A DNA stretch of 64,000 nucleotides. Source: JAIROC01 sp031553535. GTDB lineage: Bacteria > Bacteroidota > Bacteroidia > Bacteroidales > WCHB1-69. The notes under the pieces were generated by a model. That model was not told the DNA's origin. It did not search any database and worked only from the letters and a program-made list of their open reading frames with translations. Position numbers and translations under genes: made by a program. The stretch lies in contig JAVBLM010000002.1 in the NCBI GenBank assembly GCA_031553535.1, positions 1 through 64,000 of the forward strand, given 5' to 3'. Below, one piece after another: positions 62,650-64,000 of this stretch (the stretch's first letter is position 1; each line of letters starts with the position of its first letter).

Positions 62650-63224
62650 TAACAATTCTTTTTATATAAAAAATCTTTAATAGTTTTATAAGCGTCTTCT
62701 TTTGCCGTATCCAAGTTATCATTAACAATAATGCCATCGAATTTGTCTGCAAAACAAAGTTCGAATGCAGCTTTGTCTTTTCGTTTATTGAAAGATTCTT
62801 CGGTTTCTGTTCCCCGGAGTATTAATCGTTCTTTCAATGCTTCCAAGGAAGGAGGCATTAAAAAAATGGCAAGGGATTGATCCGGATACTTGTTTTTAAT
62901 ATTCAATCCGCCAACTACATCCACATCAAACAAGACATGTTTACCCTCTTCCCAGATTCGATTTATTTCTGAAATAAGCGTTCCGTAAAATTGATCGGGA
63001 TAAACTTCTTCCCATTCCAGGAACTCGTTGTTTTCAATTTTCTGTTTGAATAGTTCAGGAGTGAAAAAGTAATAATCTTTCCCGTTTATTTCATTTTGCC
63101 GCATTTTGCGGCTGGTTGCGGAAATAGAAAATCCTAAAGGTAAATCCGACTGTAATAGATGTCGCACAATGGTTGTTTTACCTGTACCTGACGGCGCTGA
63201 GAAAATAATAAGCTTTCCTTCCAT
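62649..63224 (-). CDS. gmk: Guanylate kinase
   Basis: Phosphorylates GMP and dGMP to the diphosphates. The 191 residues carry the P-loop at 11-17 (SAPSGTGKTTIV region), the GMP-binding SATSRKMRQNEINGKDYYF and FLEWEEVYPDQFYGTL, and the lid RLILRGTETEESFNKRK. Length is normal (E. coli 207). A TACCTTTG box lies 61 bp upstream. The gene overlaps the GT2 gene by one base, so an otherwise house-keeping gene is coupled to a glycosyltransferase. Confidence 0.96.
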   Translation of the reverse strand: MEGKLIIFSAPSGTGKTTIVRHLLQSDLPLGFSISATSRKMRQNEINGKDYYFFTPELFKQKIENNEFLEWEEVYPDQFYGTLISEINRIWEEGKHVLFDVDVVGGLNIKNKYPDQSLAIFLMPPSLEALKERLILRGTETEESFNKRKDKAAFELCFADKFDGIIVNDNLDTAKEDAYKTIKDFLYKKNC

Positions 63225-63284
63225 GTAAATGGGGTCTTAAAAAGATTCAGAATGAATGAAATAAGATTCTTATATTCAGAAATA

Positions 63285-63292
63285 CAAAGGTA
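63285..63292 (-). promoter_or_regulatory. Putative -7 box of gmk
   Basis: The minus strand reads TACCTTTG (TAnnTTTG), 61 bp before the ATG at 63224. Confidence 0.5.
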
Positions 63293-63499
63293 TAAAAAAT
63301 AAGCTTAAAGAATTAACGATAAGCCAAAGGAGTATAAAAAACGTGAGTCCGGGGGTCAAACAAACAATAAATCAAAACATGATATATTCGTAATTGAAAT
63401 TATTACCATATAAACCGGATGGGTAGTTCATGTATAAAGACAGAATCTTATTACAAATTATAATATCATGCCAATCATTTCGATTTTATTTATACAAAA

Positions 63500-63748
63500 A
63501 AGTTGCCAAAAGTTGATTTAATGGATTGCTTCGTTCCTCGCAAATGATAACGGTAATATATTAGTTAAGAGCGTCATTGCGGACTTGATCCGCAATCTCC
63601 TTAAAAACAGGGATGCTGAAACAAGTCCAGCATGACGGCAATATGTTAGTTAAGAGCGAGGTATGATCTCTGTCAGGCAGGAATGAGGCATGAGCAACGT
63701 GGCAATCCCTAACAAAAGATCGATTCTTGTGTCAACTTTTGACAAGTT
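63500..63748. mobile_element. Family B inverted-repeat element, copy 2
   Basis: The 17-bp termini AAGTTGCCAAAAGTTGA (63500-63516) and, inverted, AACTTGTCAAAAGTTGA (63732-63748) enclose 249 bp. Inside are GCGTCATTGCGGACTTGATC (63571, a hairpin), the inverted GTCATGCTGAAC-type repeat (63610-63638), CATGACGGCAATATGTT (63631) and a GAGGCATGAGCAACGTGGCA repeat (63684). The same words occur in copy 1 at 50.3-50.8 kb. Confidence 0.6.
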
Positions 63749-63810
63749 CAAACTAAATTTTGACTCCCTGGCTCATGTTAAATTAAGGTCGGATATATAA
63801 AGTAAGACAC

Positions 63811-64000
63811 TTTCGGATGTTCCCGAAACCTCCAAACCAAATGGTTTGCCTCTTTCGGGTGTTTCCGAAACCTCCAAACCGAATGGTTTAGGCTTTTCGG
63901 AATTCCCGAAACTTCCAAAACGAATGGTTTAATCCTTTCGGAATTCCCGAAACCTCCAAAGTGAATGGTTTGGGCCTTTCGGAATTTCCGAAATCCACAA
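63811..64000. repeat. Tandem repeat of 41-42 bp with two palindromes per unit
   Basis: TTTCGG starts units at 63811, 63853, 63895, 63936 and 63977 (spacings 42, 42, 41, 41), and the array continues past the window edge. Each unit has a TTTCGGAATTCCCGAAA-type palindrome and a CCAAACCGAATGGTTTGG-type palindrome. The spacer bases vary while the stems are kept. Confidence 0.8.

Larger units (their letters stand above)
63293..64000. other. Gene-free right end with a family-B element and a tandem repeat
   Basis: After the gmk promoter there is about 200 bp with nothing recognised, then a family-B element at 63500-63748 and a 41-42-bp tandem repeat from 63811 to the window edge. No gene is seen. 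Confidence 0.6.

Overview
The window is a chromosomal segment of an AT-rich member of the Bacteroidota, most likely order Bacteroidales. The evidence is: TAnnTTTG-type -7 promoter boxes before many genes; type IX secretion (T9SS) C-terminal sorting domains on five proteins; GldD and a PorT-like barrel; lineage families (DUF4469/HU-like, DUF5063, DUF6261, DUF2027-Smr); and a 1095-residue SecA. No rRNA, tRNA, CRISPR array, phage or intact transposase gene was seen. The genus cannot be fixed by eye.

Layout. 1-160: tail of a DUF6261-like gene. 0.8-2.8 kb: SPOR-domain coiled-coil protein. 3.1-7.6 kb: secA and a GT4 glycosyltransferase. 7.9-13.3 kb: two T9SS cargo proteins, a BspA-like leucine-rich-repeat protein and a subtilase. 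14-19.5 kb (minus strand): an M3-like lipoprotein peptidase, a T9SS-sorted M1 aminopeptidase and a LuxE-like enzyme. 20.3-26.8 kb: kdsD, a TlpA-like thioredoxin, asnS, gldD, cdd, an OMP barrel and an RRM protein. 26.9-31.6 kb (minus): O-antigen ligase, Wzz, DUF5063, a universal stress protein and tsaB. 31.9-34.2 kb: a LysM lytic transglycosylase and truB. 34.4-35.1 kb: a DUF4469 gene with no ATG. 35.5-48.1 kb (minus): one 4184-residue T9SS-sorted beta-helix protein, preceded by a TPR-membrane-LuxR regulator. 51.4-54.9 kb: OMP barrel, radical SAM protein, a DUF6873-like protein and DUF2027-Smr. 54.9-58.1 kb (minus): ABC permease, polyprenyl synthase, fabH. 58.4-60.9 kb: gcvT, rpmH and a histidine kinase. 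60.9-63.2 kb (minus): a small T9SS protein, a GT2 glycosyltransferase and gmk.

The genes work mainly on the cell envelope: Sec export (SecA), T9SS/gliding parts (GldD, PorT-like), surface cargo (proteases, adhesin-like proteins), LPS and polysaccharide synthesis (KdsD, glycosyltransferases, ligase, Wzz) and peptidoglycan turnover. Housekeeping genes are interleaved.

The least explained content is in the long intergenic gaps. They hold at least three families of short elements with terminal inverted repeats, one nested inside another, plus clusters of short hairpin repeats. At three loci these clusters keep a 23-nt period, while the repeated sequence itself differs completely from locus to locus. 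That architecture is the best candidate here for something undescribed.
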